Positions 34,678 through 44,764 of a DNA stretch of 64,000 bases are shown piece after piece; positions within the stretch are counted from its first letter, which is position 1, and each line of letters begins with the position of its first letter. Where the stretch lies: assembly GCA_018659375.1 (NCBI GenBank), contig JABJMO010000058.1, forward strand, positions 1-64,000, written 5' to 3'. Under the pieces are notes generated by a model. That model had not been told where the DNA came from. It did not search any database and saw nothing but the letters and a program-made list of their open reading frames with translations. The position numbers and the translations under genes were made by a program. Source of the DNA: Methanobacteriota archaeon (lineage in GTDB: Archaea > Thermoplasmatota > Poseidoniia > Poseidoniales > Poseidoniaceae).

Positions 34678-37600
34678 TCAACCAGTTTGTCTCGAGTCAT
34701 ACCTTAACGGGGATGAATCGCCTCGCAGGCCGTCTTCCTCATCATCATTTACTTCAAACCAATCAACAATCCAATCGCCGTCAGTATCCCAGTTAATTGG
34801 GCTGGTTCCTTCGGCGATATGGTCATTATCTAAGTCTACATTATACCAGCCAAATTCGTGCTCGCCAACAATCCTAACAGGTGCTGTCTGTGGTGAACTA
34901 GTGTAGTATATTTCCCACTGGTCAGTAAGTGCACCTGATACTAAGGTCTGGTCATTGCTTGGATTTAGGGTAAGGAAATCGTCATCATTGTCGTCAACAA
35001 TCAAAACATATCTAAAATCAGTAGAGGATTGTTTGTCCATCTTCAAGTAATTTGTAGTCCCTTCAGATGGAGTCCCAAGGCCTAACAGATATCCGCGGAA
35101 TTGCCACCATTCTTCAACTGGATTGCCTTCATAGACTAGTGGTGCTAATCGCACAGCATTTGGAGATGTCAAATCTACATCAGTCAATGCGAAGAATTCT
35201 TGGAAATTAGTGTACGATTCATAGCTACACCCAGCTCCTGAACAGTCATAGTTTCCATCATTATCTGGATCATAATTGGCGTCAACCGGATCTGCAGGGT
35301 CCAAGGTAAACCAAGCTAATTCCAAATCAGGTCTTGATAACTTATCGCCATTTAGTGAAAGTGGCAAACACGATATGGTATTAGTATCACATTCATCACC
35401 TGTCAATGAATCTATCCAAATAACTTTAATTTGTAGCAGTGAGGAGAAATTATCATTCGATTCATTCCATGCCATTTTATATTCATACCAATCTGGCAAC
35501 ATATCGCCATCGGTGTCGTTATCATTAGGATTTATACCATACTTGAATACTTCACGTCCATCACTCAGGTTGAAATCAATTTCATGAGAAATTACCGCTC
35601 CATTGGAAGTTTGAGTGTTATAGATGATTGAATCACCATCAGTATCGTTCAAATCTGGTCGAGTATTATTATTCCATTCCATTAGGTTAGTGAATGGCAA
35701 GGAACCAGGTCCGGGTTGAATTATCACGCTACTCGAGGTAAATTCTCTTTCATCCCATTCACCTTGCTGGGCTGGAATGTCGAACGCACTTCGATCATAC
35801 CAACCATCGCTATCACCGTCATAATTTACATCGTGAGGGTTAACTGGATTTGCTGCCCAGTGATCTTGGGTAGAAACATCTGGCATGCCATAAATCGCAT
35901 AACAATATTCCCAACCATCTGGGATGGAATCACCGTCAGAATCACTACTGGTCGGGTCAGCAACTCCAACCAGGGTACGATTAAAATTATTGGAGTCATA
36001 TGAATTAATTTTCACCATCCGATCTGCACTGTCTTGGCTCTTTGAAATGAAGTCATTATACAAGGCAGTTCTCGCTTCGAAATAGGTATAACCCATCTCT
36101 TCGATGTAAGCATTTATCGCATCATCGCCGAAACTTAATATTCCAACTTCTTGAGGGACTGTATTTCTTTCTGAGTACTTACCCCAAGTTCTAGATTCCC
36201 ATTCTCTAAGGTTGGAAAAACGTTCATCTAATGAAATATTACCATCACCATTACAGTCAAAACTATCTCCGTCTGTATCTAATAAAACATCTCCGTCTAT
36301 GAGTGGGTTAATACTCCATAAATTGGCTTCTAGATCCCATTCTGCGAACCAATACTCAAATCCATCATACATACCATCCCCATCTGTATCTGGATTGGTT
36401 GGATCAGTTATCCCCATTAAAATTGAGATAAAATTATTTGCTGGTTCACCATTTTGCCAATCATTAAAATCATCTAGTAAACGCTTACCTCTAGTTTCTT
36501 TTGAAATTAGAATATTGAACATTCTCTGAGCTTTTTCAGTAGGCTGTAATAAGTCTCCATCAATGTGTAGCAGAGGTGCATCTGACGGATGGTCGATTCC
36601 ATTGTCAGGATTAGAAGTCACTAAAGCGAATTCCTGTAAATCTATTAGTCCATCCTCATCAGAATCAAACAGTCCATCTCCGGGTACCAAAGGATTTAAC
36701 GTCCAAGTTTCAGCAGATTGATTCCATGTGGTAAATAACAATTCCACACCATCAATAATGCCATCTCCATCGGTATCGATATTGTTAGGGTCGCCTGTGA
36801 GCCCAGTAAGATTTCTCTGGGTTGAATTTACAAATGAACCAAAGGAGAGGTCAGTTTGAATTCCAGCCCATGCTTGGAAAGTGTAAGCACTACCAATTGT
36901 TGTCACAAACCATTTTGGCGATGAACGGTTGACATCTGTTTCAGTCATTGCTGGGTCAATCGCATTGTATTCTTCCCAGTTTGTCATTCCATCTTGGTCC
37001 GCATCATCCCATCGATCAGATGGTTGTAGAGGATTAAGAGTCCATTCATCTTCTAGTATATCCCATCGAGAAAACCAAATTTCCCAACCGTCGGGCATAC
37101 CGTCATCATCGGTATCCGAATCAAGTGGGTCTGATGAGCCCGCATCGATAGAATTCTGTGTAGCAAGTAAAGAACCTGCTGCACGTTCTGCATACGATGC
37201 TTCAGGTGCGCCATTATTGCTTACGTTCGTGAATAAATCCGTACGTAAGCCAAATGGTAAAGCATTGAAATCTGTGGGATTATCTTCATCAAACAAATCA
37301 TATCGCAAATGATATTCAAGATAATTAACAAAGGCTTCATTTTGTTGGATTATGCCATCTCGGTCAATATCAAATCCGTCTCCGTCAGGGTTCTTTAGTG
37401 AATCTGAACCATTCAAAGGATTTATTCCTACTCTGGAACTATCCCATGAACAAGAATATGATGATTCCCATCCATCTGGTAAAGAATCCCCATCTGAATC
37501 AATATTGTTTGGGTCTGAATCTGACCACAATTCTGCAAAGGTTGAATTCTCACCATGTGATTCTAATAATAATCCATTGATCGCCTGTTGCTTTACTTGA

Positions 37601-40422
37601 GTCCATTGGTATTCACACAGATTTTGTAATCCGTCGCCATCAGCATCCCAATTTGCATCCTCAGCCCTGTTAGGGTCTAGGGACCAATTATTGCCACCAG
37701 TGAATGATGAACCAACCCACCTTCTATTCTCAATTTCCCAGCCATCAGGCATTCCGTCGCCATCTGAATCTGGATTGGTTGGGTCAGTTCCTAAATCACT
37801 GGTAGACAAACTGAGGTATGTTGCGTTTGCGTTATCGCCTATTTGGCTATCACAAATATACTCTAGTTGTACAGAATAATAACACCATAGATTGGTTGAC
37901 TCATAAAAGAAACCAAAATACTCTTCACCATCGCTTAGTCCGTCACCATCAGTATCACCTACATTTGGATTGGTAGAATTATACCCTTCGTCAGTTCTCT
38001 CGACATACCTAAACTCATCGAGATTGGTCCACAGCCTCTCTAAGATACCATCGCCAGACTGATCTAAGTCTAGGCCATCGTAATCGAAATCTAAAAGCGC
38101 ATCCCAAGGGTCTGTTGGATCTAAATTGTTACCAATCTCCCATCCATCTGGCATTCCATCACCATCTGAGTCATTAGATTTAGGATTCATAAGTTCAAGG
38201 TTAGCAAATTGGCCCGGTTCTGAAGATGCAAAAATAGTCATATTTTCCGAAACACCAATAGTGGCAATTTCTGAAATGTATCCTGGTATTGTCTCTTGTT
38301 GGTCAATCTCGTATACGTTGGAGTAGTCGCCAGAAAGAACCCATGTACCTGCATTGGAACCAATAATAATTTGTTGCCCAGTAGAGTGTATTGCTCTTAT
38401 GCTGTTGATATCTCTTGTACTAACTTCATTTGAACCAGGGTTTTCTAGCAACCCACTGTGACTAATTACATTATCAATTAGCCGCATTTGATGCAGACCT
38501 GAAGGAGTACCAAACCAAAGAACTTGGGGGTTATCAGGTGATGGCCCATCTAGCAATATATCTCTTACTTCCGCAGGATTTTCTGAACTACCTGATGGTA
38601 ATGTCCTCAATTCATTTATCGATGCAAAAACACCAGTATCTTCTCTGGAGAAAAAGAATCTCCATTCTGCATTATCACCATCCCTGCCAGAGTTAGTTTC
38701 ACAAGTAAGCAGACCCCTATCGGTAGCGACAAACAGTGTCAAGTTACCATTAGCAAGGCCATGCTCTATATCGGTAACAGTAACATTGCCATTGGATAAT
38801 TGAGTTGTAATAGCTTGACTAACTTCGTGTACTTGTTCGATAAGTCCAAAGCTACTAACTTCAAACACATTACCGGCACCAGCTAAGCCTAATCCAATCA
38901 ATTGATTATTTGGGCTATTAATCAAAAGTTCTTCCACTTCATGTATAGTTTCTGTTTGTGACCAATCCCAATTATCCACTGATTGAAGAAATCCGTCAAG
39001 TTGAATTCTTGCCACCCCGAGGCCCACATTTGAAGCAAAAGCGATGGCATATACCTCATCATTTTGATCCCGCAATATCGTTGAATCATAGAGTTGTACT
39101 CCTTGTGGAATCCAGTAATCACTAGAAGAAGAAAGTGAATTATCAATCACGGTGACTCCGTATTTGGTGGTGACATACAATAATGATTCAACAACCTCAA
39201 GCGACCTTATATCGTGATTTATTACGCTAATTTCCTCATTCTGTGCCGCAAATGATATCGGATATTGGTATAGGGTTGATGTGTCGCTATCGTATGCAGT
39301 CGATTTAAGTCCTGCCATTACTGTATTACCTTGATCGTAATAAATATTATATTCTTCGATATTGGATAACTGCTCACCTAGTTCAAGAGCAGTTGCAGTT
39401 CGACTAACATCTGGAGAAATGACGCCGTCCAAATTTTTGTCCCAACCATCGAAGTCTTCATCGGATAATGCACTACTTCGATTTAATGGATCTAAACCAA
39501 AATGGACTTCCCAACCATCGGGAATGCCATCGCCAAAAGATGGGAATAAACTTCTCACCGAAAAACCGTCCCAATTATATCTATCTGAATCCTTTAGTAA
39601 GGGGTCTGTACCTAACCATAAATCTTCACCAACTGGTGATTCAATGTTTGTACATGCAGATAAAATATTTTGGAATGTTGCGTTTATTCCCGTGGGAATA
39701 TACGGCCAGTTAGTTAACAGAGAACCATCTGGAAGTGTCGCAGTGCACCAAAGACCATCAAGTTCAGTAGTATGATTTGATGGAGCACCATAGATATATT
39801 CTTCACTAGAAGTGTACCATTCATTAAAACTCATAATGCCATCTCGATTTACATCAAAACCATCTTTATCAGGATCTTTAGTCGCATCACTGGCGTTTAG
39901 TGGATCAAAATCATTACACTCGTATCGTTGAGAAAATACATCAAAACCACCAATCCTTAGGCACATGTAGGCTTCATAGCCATCAGGCATACCATCTCCA
40001 TCGGTATCTGATTTTCGAGGATCTAGATAAGAACGGAATCCTTCACCATCAACAACACCAGTTAGGCCCCGTAAGAAACCTGGATCTGTACATTCAGCAG
40101 GATAAGGCCAACAATACTCCTCGGTCGAATTTAAACCATCCTTGTCAACATCAAGTATTGCATCAGAGGCATCATCTTTATCCATGCCTTCCATTGAATA
40201 ACCTCTGCCATCAATAGCAGTAGAATTGATCCATTCATAAAAGATATCTTCGTGAACATCAGGAATTCCATCACCATCTGAGTCAGTAGTTGGTGGTCGT
40301 TCCTGATTAGTATCATCTGGATGAACATTTGATACCGGAGATATAGCTGGGAATTGTGACATAAATAGCAGACTGATAACCACTGCCAAAGTAGTAAGCA
40401 GTGTAGATTGACTTCGACGCAT
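34678..40422 (-). CDS. giant exported protein with thrombospondin-type-3-like calcium repeats
   Basis: About 1,914 residues from the ATG at 40422 (MRRSQSTLLTTLAVVISLLFM, a signal peptide); the longer frame to 40470 adds 16 residues before the signal and is unlikely. At least 13 copies of an Asp-rich motif of the form DSDGDGMPDGWE occur along its length. They match thrombospondin type 3/EF-hand-like calcium-binding repeats, each followed by a segment such as W-x-LNPL. Between residues ~395 and ~770 the repeats stop and a beta-propeller-like domain appears (SLEVVESLLYVTTKYGVTVIDNS, NNQLIGLGLAGAGNVFEVS). No C-terminal membrane helix was found, so it may be shed or held by partners. It is probably an adhesin or surface-layer component stabilised by calcium. 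Confidence 0.82.
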   Translation of the reverse strand: MRRSQSTLLTTLAVVISLLFMSQFPAISPVSNVHPDDTNQERPPTTDSDGDGIPDVHEDIFYEWINSTAIDGRGYSMEGMDKDDASDAILDVDKDGLNSTEEYCWPYPAECTDPGFLRGLTGVVDGEGFRSYLDPRKSDTDGDGMPDGYEAYMCLRIGGFDVFSQRYECNDFDPLNASDATKDPDKDGFDVNRDGIMSFNEWYTSSEEYIYGAPSNHTTELDGLWCTATLPDGSLLTNWPYIPTGINATFQNILSACTNIESPVGEDLWLGTDPLLKDSDRYNWDGFSVRSLFPSFGDGIPDGWEVHFGLDPLNRSSALSDEDFDGWDKNLDGVISPDVSRTATALELGEQLSNIEEYNIYYDQGNTVMAGLKSTAYDSDTSTLYQYPISFAAQNEEISVINHDIRSLEVVESLLYVTTKYGVTVIDNSLSSSSDYWIPQGVQLYDSTILRDQNDEVYAIAFASNVGLGVARIQLDGFLQSVDNWDWSQTETIHEVEELLINSPNNQLIGLGLAGAGNVFEVSSFGLIEQVHEVSQAITTQLSNGNVTVTDIEHGLANGNLTLFVATDRGLLTCETNSGRDGDNAEWRFFFSREDTGVFASINELRTLPSGSSENPAEVRDILLDGPSPDNPQVLWFGTPSGLHQMRLIDNVISHSGLLENPGSNEVSTRDINSIRAIHSTGQQIIIGSNAGTWVLSGDYSNVYEIDQQETIPGYISEIATIGVSENMTIFASSEPGQFANLELMNPKSNDSDGDGMPDGWEIGNNLDPTDPWDALLDFDYDGLDLDQSGDGILERLWTNLDEFRYVERTDEGYNSTNPNVGDTDGDGLSDGEEYFGFFYESTNLWCYYSVQLEYICDSQIGDNANATYLSLSTSDLGTDPTNPDSDGDGMPDGWEIENRRWVGSSFTGGNNWSLDPNRAEDANWDADGDGLQNLCEYQWTQVKQQAINGLLLESHGENSTFAELWSDSDPNNIDSDGDSLPDGWESSYSCSWDSSRVGINPLNGSDSLKNPDGDGFDIDRDGIIQQNEAFVNYLEYHLRYDLFDEDNPTDFNALPFGLRTDLFTNVSNNGAPEASYAERAAGSLLATQNSIDAGSSDPLDSDTDDDGMPDGWEIWFSRWDILEDEWTLNPLQPSDRWDDADQDGMTNWEEYNAIDPAMTETDVNRSSPKWFVTTIGSAYTFQAWAGIQTDLSFGSFVNSTQRNLTGLTGDPNNIDTDGDGIIDGVELLFTTWNQSAETWTLNPLVPGDGLFDSDEDGLIDLQEFALVTSNPDNGIDHPSDAPLLHIDGDLLQPTEKAQRMFNILISKETRGKRLLDDFNDWQNGEPANNFISILMGITDPTNPDTDGDGMYDGFEYWFAEWDLEANLWSINPLIDGDVLLDTDGDSFDCNGDGNISLDERFSNLREWESRTWGKYSERNTVPQEVGILSFGDDAINAYIEEMGYTYFEARTALYNDFISKSQDSADRMVKINSYDSNNFNRTLVGVADPTSSDSDGDSIPDGWEYCYAIYGMPDVSTQDHWAANPVNPHDVNYDGDSDGWYDRSAFDIPAQQGEWDEREFTSSSVIIQPGPGSLPFTNLMEWNNNTRPDLNDTDGDSIIYNTQTSNGAVISHEIDFNLSDGREVFKYGINPNDNDTDGDMLPDWYEYKMAWNESNDNFSSLLQIKVIWIDSLTGDECDTNTISCLPLSLNGDKLSRPDLELAWFTLDPADPVDANYDPDNDGNYDCSGAGCSYESYTNFQEFFALTDVDLTSPNAVRLAPLVYEGNPVEEWWQFRGYLLGLGTPSEGTTNYLKMDKQSSTDFRYVLIVDDNDDDFLTLNPSNDQTLVSGALTDQWEIYYTSSPQTAPVRIVGEHEFGWYNVDLDNDHIAEGTSPINWDTDGDWIVDWFEVNDDEEDGLRGDSSPLRYDSRQTG
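34735..40320 (-). repeat. degenerate repeats encoding D-x-D-x-D-G calcium motifs
   Basis: Within the giant surface-protein gene, stretches that encode DSDGDGMPDGWE and close variants recur at roughly 200-600-base spacing in the first and last thirds. They read on the plus strand as variants of CCATCTGGCATACCATC. Copies lie near 34770, 35500, 35925, 36375, 36760, 37100, 37480, 37745, 37940, 38145, 39525, 39990 and 40275. The DNA copies differ by synonymous changes, so the repeats are conserved at protein level and are not recent duplications. Confidence 0.75.
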
Positions 40423-40608
40423 GCCTTCACCTGTCACGAAGTGTAGTCTTCGCAATTGCTGTCTCTCCAACTACACTTAAGAGTATGATGGAGTGATGTT
40501 CCGACATTGACTCAGTTGGTGGGGTGAAGAATTACTCAAATTCCAACTATTTGGGTAATTGCAAGCGGTTTGTTCAATACCTTTCCGCGACGAGGGTAGA
40601 ATATCACC

Positions 40609-41433
40609 ATGACATTGCGAATTACTCACTTAGGAACAGGTAGCAGAGGTAACTCAACGCTGCTTGAAACTAGCGAGGTCAAGGTATTAGTTGATCTGGG
40701 ATTCAGCGGCGCCCAGTTGCAAAAGCGATTAGCTATGCTCAACATCACGCCAGAAGAAATTGATTGTGCTCTAATAAGCCACCACCATGGAGACCACGGC
40801 GGTGGAGCAAATATCGCACAACGTAAGTGGGGGATGAAAATTCTGGCTAATGAAAGAACTGCGCAGGAATTGGATTTAGATCCAAAGTTAACGTCGTACT
40901 TTGGACCTTTGGACGTCATTAGGATTGGTGACCAGTTGTCTATTCTAACTGTACCAGTGCCTCATTCAGGTTCAGATAATGTTGCCTTCGTAGCGAGTTG
41001 CGGTGGAGAAAGGGCTGCGATTATTACTGATTTAGGGTCTTGGACAGATGAACTAATCAAGCATGTGTATGGTTGTGAGCACATTTCTATCGAAGCCAAC
41101 TATGATGAACAAAAATTGAACTCCGGACCGTACCCCTATTCCTTGAAGGAGAGAATTCGGGGTAGAGGTGGCCACTTATCTAATAATCAAACCGGGCAAT
41201 TTTTAGCCGAAGTTAGTACCAAAAATACCCGCAGCATAGTATTAACGCACTTGAGCGAAAAAAATAATTCACCACACCTTGCAGAATCTACTGTACTATA
41301 CTACATCTCAGAACTTTTTGAAGGAGACATATACATTTCATCACAAGACGGTCCGGAAATGACTCACTATATTGGAGACAATAATCTCAAAAATCTTGCA
41401 CCCACCAAACTAAATCGAGTCGAGATTGACTAA
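40609..41433 (+). CDS. MBL-fold metallo-hydrolase (YycJ/WalJ-like)
   Basis: A 274-residue metallo-beta-lactamase-fold hydrolase. The metal site is SHHHGDHGG with H58-x-H60-x-D62-H63; further ligands are likely His in VPHSGSD, Asp in ITDLGS and the C-terminal HLSEKNN. The start THLGTGSRGNSTLL and overall order resemble YycJ/WalJ-type phosphodiesterases, which act on DNA, so a nuclease role is possible. No signal peptide is present, so it should be cytoplasmic. It opens a plus-strand run divergent from the giant repeat gene (187 nt between starts) and is followed by the pilin-like genes after 29 nt. Confidence 0.88.
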   Translation: MTLRITHLGTGSRGNSTLLETSEVKVLVDLGFSGAQLQKRLAMLNITPEEIDCALISHHHGDHGGGANIAQRKWGMKILANERTAQELDLDPKLTSYFGPLDVIRIGDQLSILTVPVPHSGSDNVAFVASCGGERAAIITDLGSWTDELIKHVYGCEHISIEANYDEQKLNSGPYPYSLKERIRGRGGHLSNNQTGQFLAEVSTKNTRSIVLTHLSEKNNSPHLAESTVLYYISELFEGDIYISSQDGPEMTHYIGDNNLKNLAPTKLNRVEID

Positions 41434-41462
41434 AATTTAGTCGGATTTAGGTCAATACCTAA

Positions 41463-42542
41463 ATGATACCGAAGTGTGAGAGGTTTGTGCCAACTAGCAG
41501 ACGCTACATTTCTGGACCTCGGAGACGGGAAAATGAAGGTGGCGTGAGCGAAGTCCTTGGTGTGATAATGATGCTCGCTATGGTTGTTACAATCATGGGA
41601 GGTGTCTGGGTATTTTTGAATCCCTATATTTCTGATTTTGAAGATAATACCAACTGGAACGCAGCAAATGGCATAGCAGATCGCTTAGAAGATCGGATAG
41701 ATGTCGCCTCAGAGGCACCAGAAGGGACTGGTATCCGCCATAGTTTACAGATGCGAACCTCGCTTTTACAAGGAGTCAGCAATCTTGAAAATTGGGTAAT
41801 AAGTGCTGATTTGACACCATTTGAAGTAGTTGATATTGGACAGTATAGCAATAATTCGTTTGTGATAACCAGTATTAACCAAACTGCAGCAAAAGTCACA
41901 ATAACAACAGAGAATAGTGAATACACCCAATTAATAAGCGCCAACGATGGATTAGTCGAGCATAATATGCAACTAGGCCAGTGGTATATTATCACTATTT
42001 TTAACGATAATGATGACCCAATCCACCGCAGCGTTAAATATTCATTATCTGGACTGCGTTTAATCACTAGCTTAGGCAATGGTGCGCATGAAATATATCT
42101 TATCAACAACGCCAGAATTGAACACTTTGCTGATTCAGCTTGGGAAATTAGTCAGTTTCCACGAATCGAATTTGACGAGCTTGCTACAGGAGGAACACGA
42201 TTATCCATGGTACTAACTAACGTGCTAGTTAACGGAAGCCTAGGCAATGCTAATCAACTTGGCATTGACATTATTTCAGCAGGGTCAATGAGTCCATTTT
42301 CGGGAGAGTGTTTCAACATCAGGTATGCAACTACAAACGCTGTATCTCCTGTTATAAGTCCACAATATGATGATTTATGGTTGAACTCTTATGCCTTAAA
42401 TAGGGCATCAGGAACACTTGATTCCTATGTAGGATTGTCACCATTTGAAAGAGCGAGTGGGATTGATGGAATTAGTGTAAATTCTTTGGGTCAATCGGTA
42501 TTTTTTGATGTAACTATTAATCAGGTGGTTTTGGAAAGATGA
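41463..42542 (+). CDS. type IV pilin-like protein 1 (class III signal peptide)
   Basis: A 359-residue protein with an archaeal prepilin N terminus: a basic leader ending RRRENEGG followed by VSEVLGVIMMLAMVVTIMGGVWVF, a hydrophobic helix at ~29-50. Prepilin peptidase would cut after G27. The exterior ~300 residues are beta-rich and unrelated to known pilins by eye; archaeal pilins are usually 100-200 residues, so this is large. Its stop overlaps the start of the next gene by four bases (ATGA), indicating translational coupling. Likely part of a pilus-like or surface complex, possibly a minor pilin. Confidence 0.78.
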   Translation: MIPKCERFVPTSRRYISGPRRRENEGGVSEVLGVIMMLAMVVTIMGGVWVFLNPYISDFEDNTNWNAANGIADRLEDRIDVASEAPEGTGIRHSLQMRTSLLQGVSNLENWVISADLTPFEVVDIGQYSNNSFVITSINQTAAKVTITTENSEYTQLISANDGLVEHNMQLGQWYIITIFNDNDDPIHRSVKYSLSGLRLITSLGNGAHEIYLINNARIEHFADSAWEISQFPRIEFDELATGGTRLSMVLTNVLVNGSLGNANQLGIDIISAGSMSPFSGECFNIRYATTNAVSPVISPQYDDLWLNSYALNRASGTLDSYVGLSPFERASGIDGISVNSLGQSVFFDVTINQVVLER

Positions 42543-44764
42543 AACAGAACCTAACCCGAAATGAGGAGTCGGTATCAGCAGCAATAGCTACGGTCTTATT
42601 ATTTGGTGGAGTTGTCTCAATTATTGGCTTGATGTTGGTATCAATGCTGCCAATCATCGAAGAATTGGAGGGCTCCATAGAGCGAGATGACATGTCTTCA
42701 CAAATGATGATCTTAGCACAACAAACTGAAATTTTAAGCGAACATGGGATGCCGGGAGATTCTACTGAAATTGACCTAATACCAATTGATGGAACCCTTT
42801 CTTGGGACACAACTAGGGGAGGAATGTGGTACTCATCAACATGGAATAGTGACACAACATTTAGGATGAAAGGCGTTTTGGATTTTGATGATACAATACA
42901 GATTAAACATCCTGAAAGTCAATCAACATCAGTTTGTTTCGACGACCTTCGCCTCGGCCCGACAAAACCATTCATTTATTCCATTCCAGACTACATTGAA
43001 GAAATTATGGTAAGTCCCAACCAAGGAATTGCATCGCCACTTGGCCCCATAGAACTCAAAGTATATTCTGAGAATCAATTTGTTGAAAAAATTGACCTAA
43101 ATCTAGGTGACACTGTCAAAGTAAGCACTACTGAATTACAATTGTACAAAATCGAATCGAGTCATCAACTTAACATTTTGGCAAGTTTTGGTAACGGCGG
43201 AAGTACGATGTTTATGCCAGACAATCCTAGCCAAAGTGATTTTACCGGAAGGTCTTGGAGCATACCAATGGATCAAGGTGCCAACACACTTCACATTATG
43301 AGTGAAACATCTAATTTAATTGAATTAATGATAGATCAACAACCAACGTCCCATATGGTCACAAGCGGTAGTGACATGAGAATTGGAGTGTCATGGACTC
43401 ACACAATCAATTTAGATTCTCCTCAATTAGTGTCGCTTTCAACAAGTGCTCCTTCAAGACTTATTATGCTATCAACAGATAATAATCTGACAGGTAGTTT
43501 AACCCTACAATCAACATCAGGTGCGCTTATTGGTTCTGAATTCAACACGCCAGAACTTCCCGGAAGCTTAGAACTGTTCAACCCAAATGATGAACTTGCT
43601 ACTGTTACTTGGAGAGGAGGAGGGATTTCAATATTATCAGATTCAACTGTTGTCATACCGTGGCCACCTCAAGGAATAACTGGGACTCCTATCATTGATT
43701 CGGACGAAGAAATAGCCGCATACTGGCACAATAATGATTCCAGTAACCCAAGTAACGGACTAAACATAATCCCGGCAAAAGATACTGGATTTTCATCGGG
43801 TAAATCTCACCGTTATGCCACCTTTTCCAGTAGCGGCCTAGAATCCATACACACACAATTAGCAGGTTATGAGACGATGCTAAATTATTCAAACAGCAAC
43901 TCTGCCACTCATAATCTTACATTTGACAACCCATTCCATAACCTACAAGTAAACCAAGGAAGCCATAATATTTCTGTTGAAGAAGGACATCCAATAAGAG
44001 TACATAGGAGCACTGGAGACTCTGGACTAGTTCAATTGATGCATGATGGGCAACAAAGATGTGTCGGGATCAATACTACTGCAAGTGGATGGATAACTAC
44101 AGAGTTACCATGGAATTCCGTCTCTGGCCGAAGTGAAGGTCAAATTATAGAGGCATGGAGTGATGGGTCGCATCCCTCAAGTTACTCGATTAATCTAATT
44201 GGCAATGATGGGAAAACAGACCACAAAATAATTGCATCATCGTGGATCTTTCATATCTCTCGACTTACATACTCGTTCTCTTCTTCCATTACTGGACTTG
44301 AAGTTGCTTACTCAAACGGTGCAGTTGTAACAAACCATCCTGAATTTTTACCTACAGTCCTAAAACAACCAAATGATAGATCCGGACCTGGGCCTAGATT
44401 TGCCGCAACAATTCCTGCGTTAAACCCGACAGCAGGTAGTGCATCGGGTGCAGGAGTAATGAACTTGGACATTGAATTAGCCTATCGAGAATCTCTAGCA
44501 TCAGATACAGCATATGAAGTAAGACGTGGATGGTATAGTCCATATGGCGAAGAGATTGCCAATTCTGCAGCTAGTGGCCTAGATTCCAGCATTGATTGGA
44601 CAATTTATCCAGGTCGATTAGACCTCCTTACTGATTATGTAGGGTGGGTCCCGGACCCGAGCATTGGTACTTCTGAAGCAGTATGGCATACTAATGGTGA
44701 CCCTATTCAGTTTAGCTTACAACTATCTTCACTGGATGTTACTATGACGGAGGCAGTCGGATGA
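42539..44764 (+). CDS. type IV pilin-like protein 2, very large
   Basis: A 741-residue protein with a short polar leader (MKQNLTRNEES) and a hydrophobic helix (VSAAIATVLLFGGVVSIIGLMLVSMLPII) placed as in archaeal pilin-like proteins. The ~700-residue exterior part is beta-rich, with NxS/T sequons and a Gly/Ser-rich C terminus; no catalytic motif was recognised. Its start overlaps the previous stop and its stop overlaps the next start, each by the four bases ATGA. An adhesin-tipped minor pilin is a reasonable guess; a non-pilus surface protein is also possible. Confidence 0.72.
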   Translation: MKQNLTRNEESVSAAIATVLLFGGVVSIIGLMLVSMLPIIEELEGSIERDDMSSQMMILAQQTEILSEHGMPGDSTEIDLIPIDGTLSWDTTRGGMWYSSTWNSDTTFRMKGVLDFDDTIQIKHPESQSTSVCFDDLRLGPTKPFIYSIPDYIEEIMVSPNQGIASPLGPIELKVYSENQFVEKIDLNLGDTVKVSTTELQLYKIESSHQLNILASFGNGGSTMFMPDNPSQSDFTGRSWSIPMDQGANTLHIMSETSNLIELMIDQQPTSHMVTSGSDMRIGVSWTHTINLDSPQLVSLSTSAPSRLIMLSTDNNLTGSLTLQSTSGALIGSEFNTPELPGSLELFNPNDELATVTWRGGGISILSDSTVVIPWPPQGITGTPIIDSDEEIAAYWHNNDSSNPSNGLNIIPAKDTGFSSGKSHRYATFSSSGLESIHTQLAGYETMLNYSNSNSATHNLTFDNPFHNLQVNQGSHNISVEEGHPIRVHRSTGDSGLVQLMHDGQQRCVGINTTASGWITTELPWNSVSGRSEGQIIEAWSDGSHPSSYSINLIGNDGKTDHKIIASSWIFHISRLTYSFSSSITGLEVAYSNGAVVTNHPEFLPTVLKQPNDRSGPGPRFAATIPALNPTAGSASGAGVMNLDIELAYRESLASDTAYEVRRGWYSPYGEEIANSAASGLDSSIDWTIYPGRLDLLTDYVGWVPDPSIGTSEAVWHTNGDPIQFSLQLSSLDVTMTEAVG

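Noticed and set aside
35276-40217. Many plus-strand open frames rich in Ser, Pro and His
   Set aside because: They are antisense to the calcium-repeat gene. Their similarity to each other comes from the repeated DNA (CCATCTGG-type units) and not from real proteins.
34735-40320. Regular short DNA repeats considered as a CRISPR array
   Set aside because: The repeats vary in sequence, sit at uneven 200-600-base spacing and are in frame within one long coding sequence.
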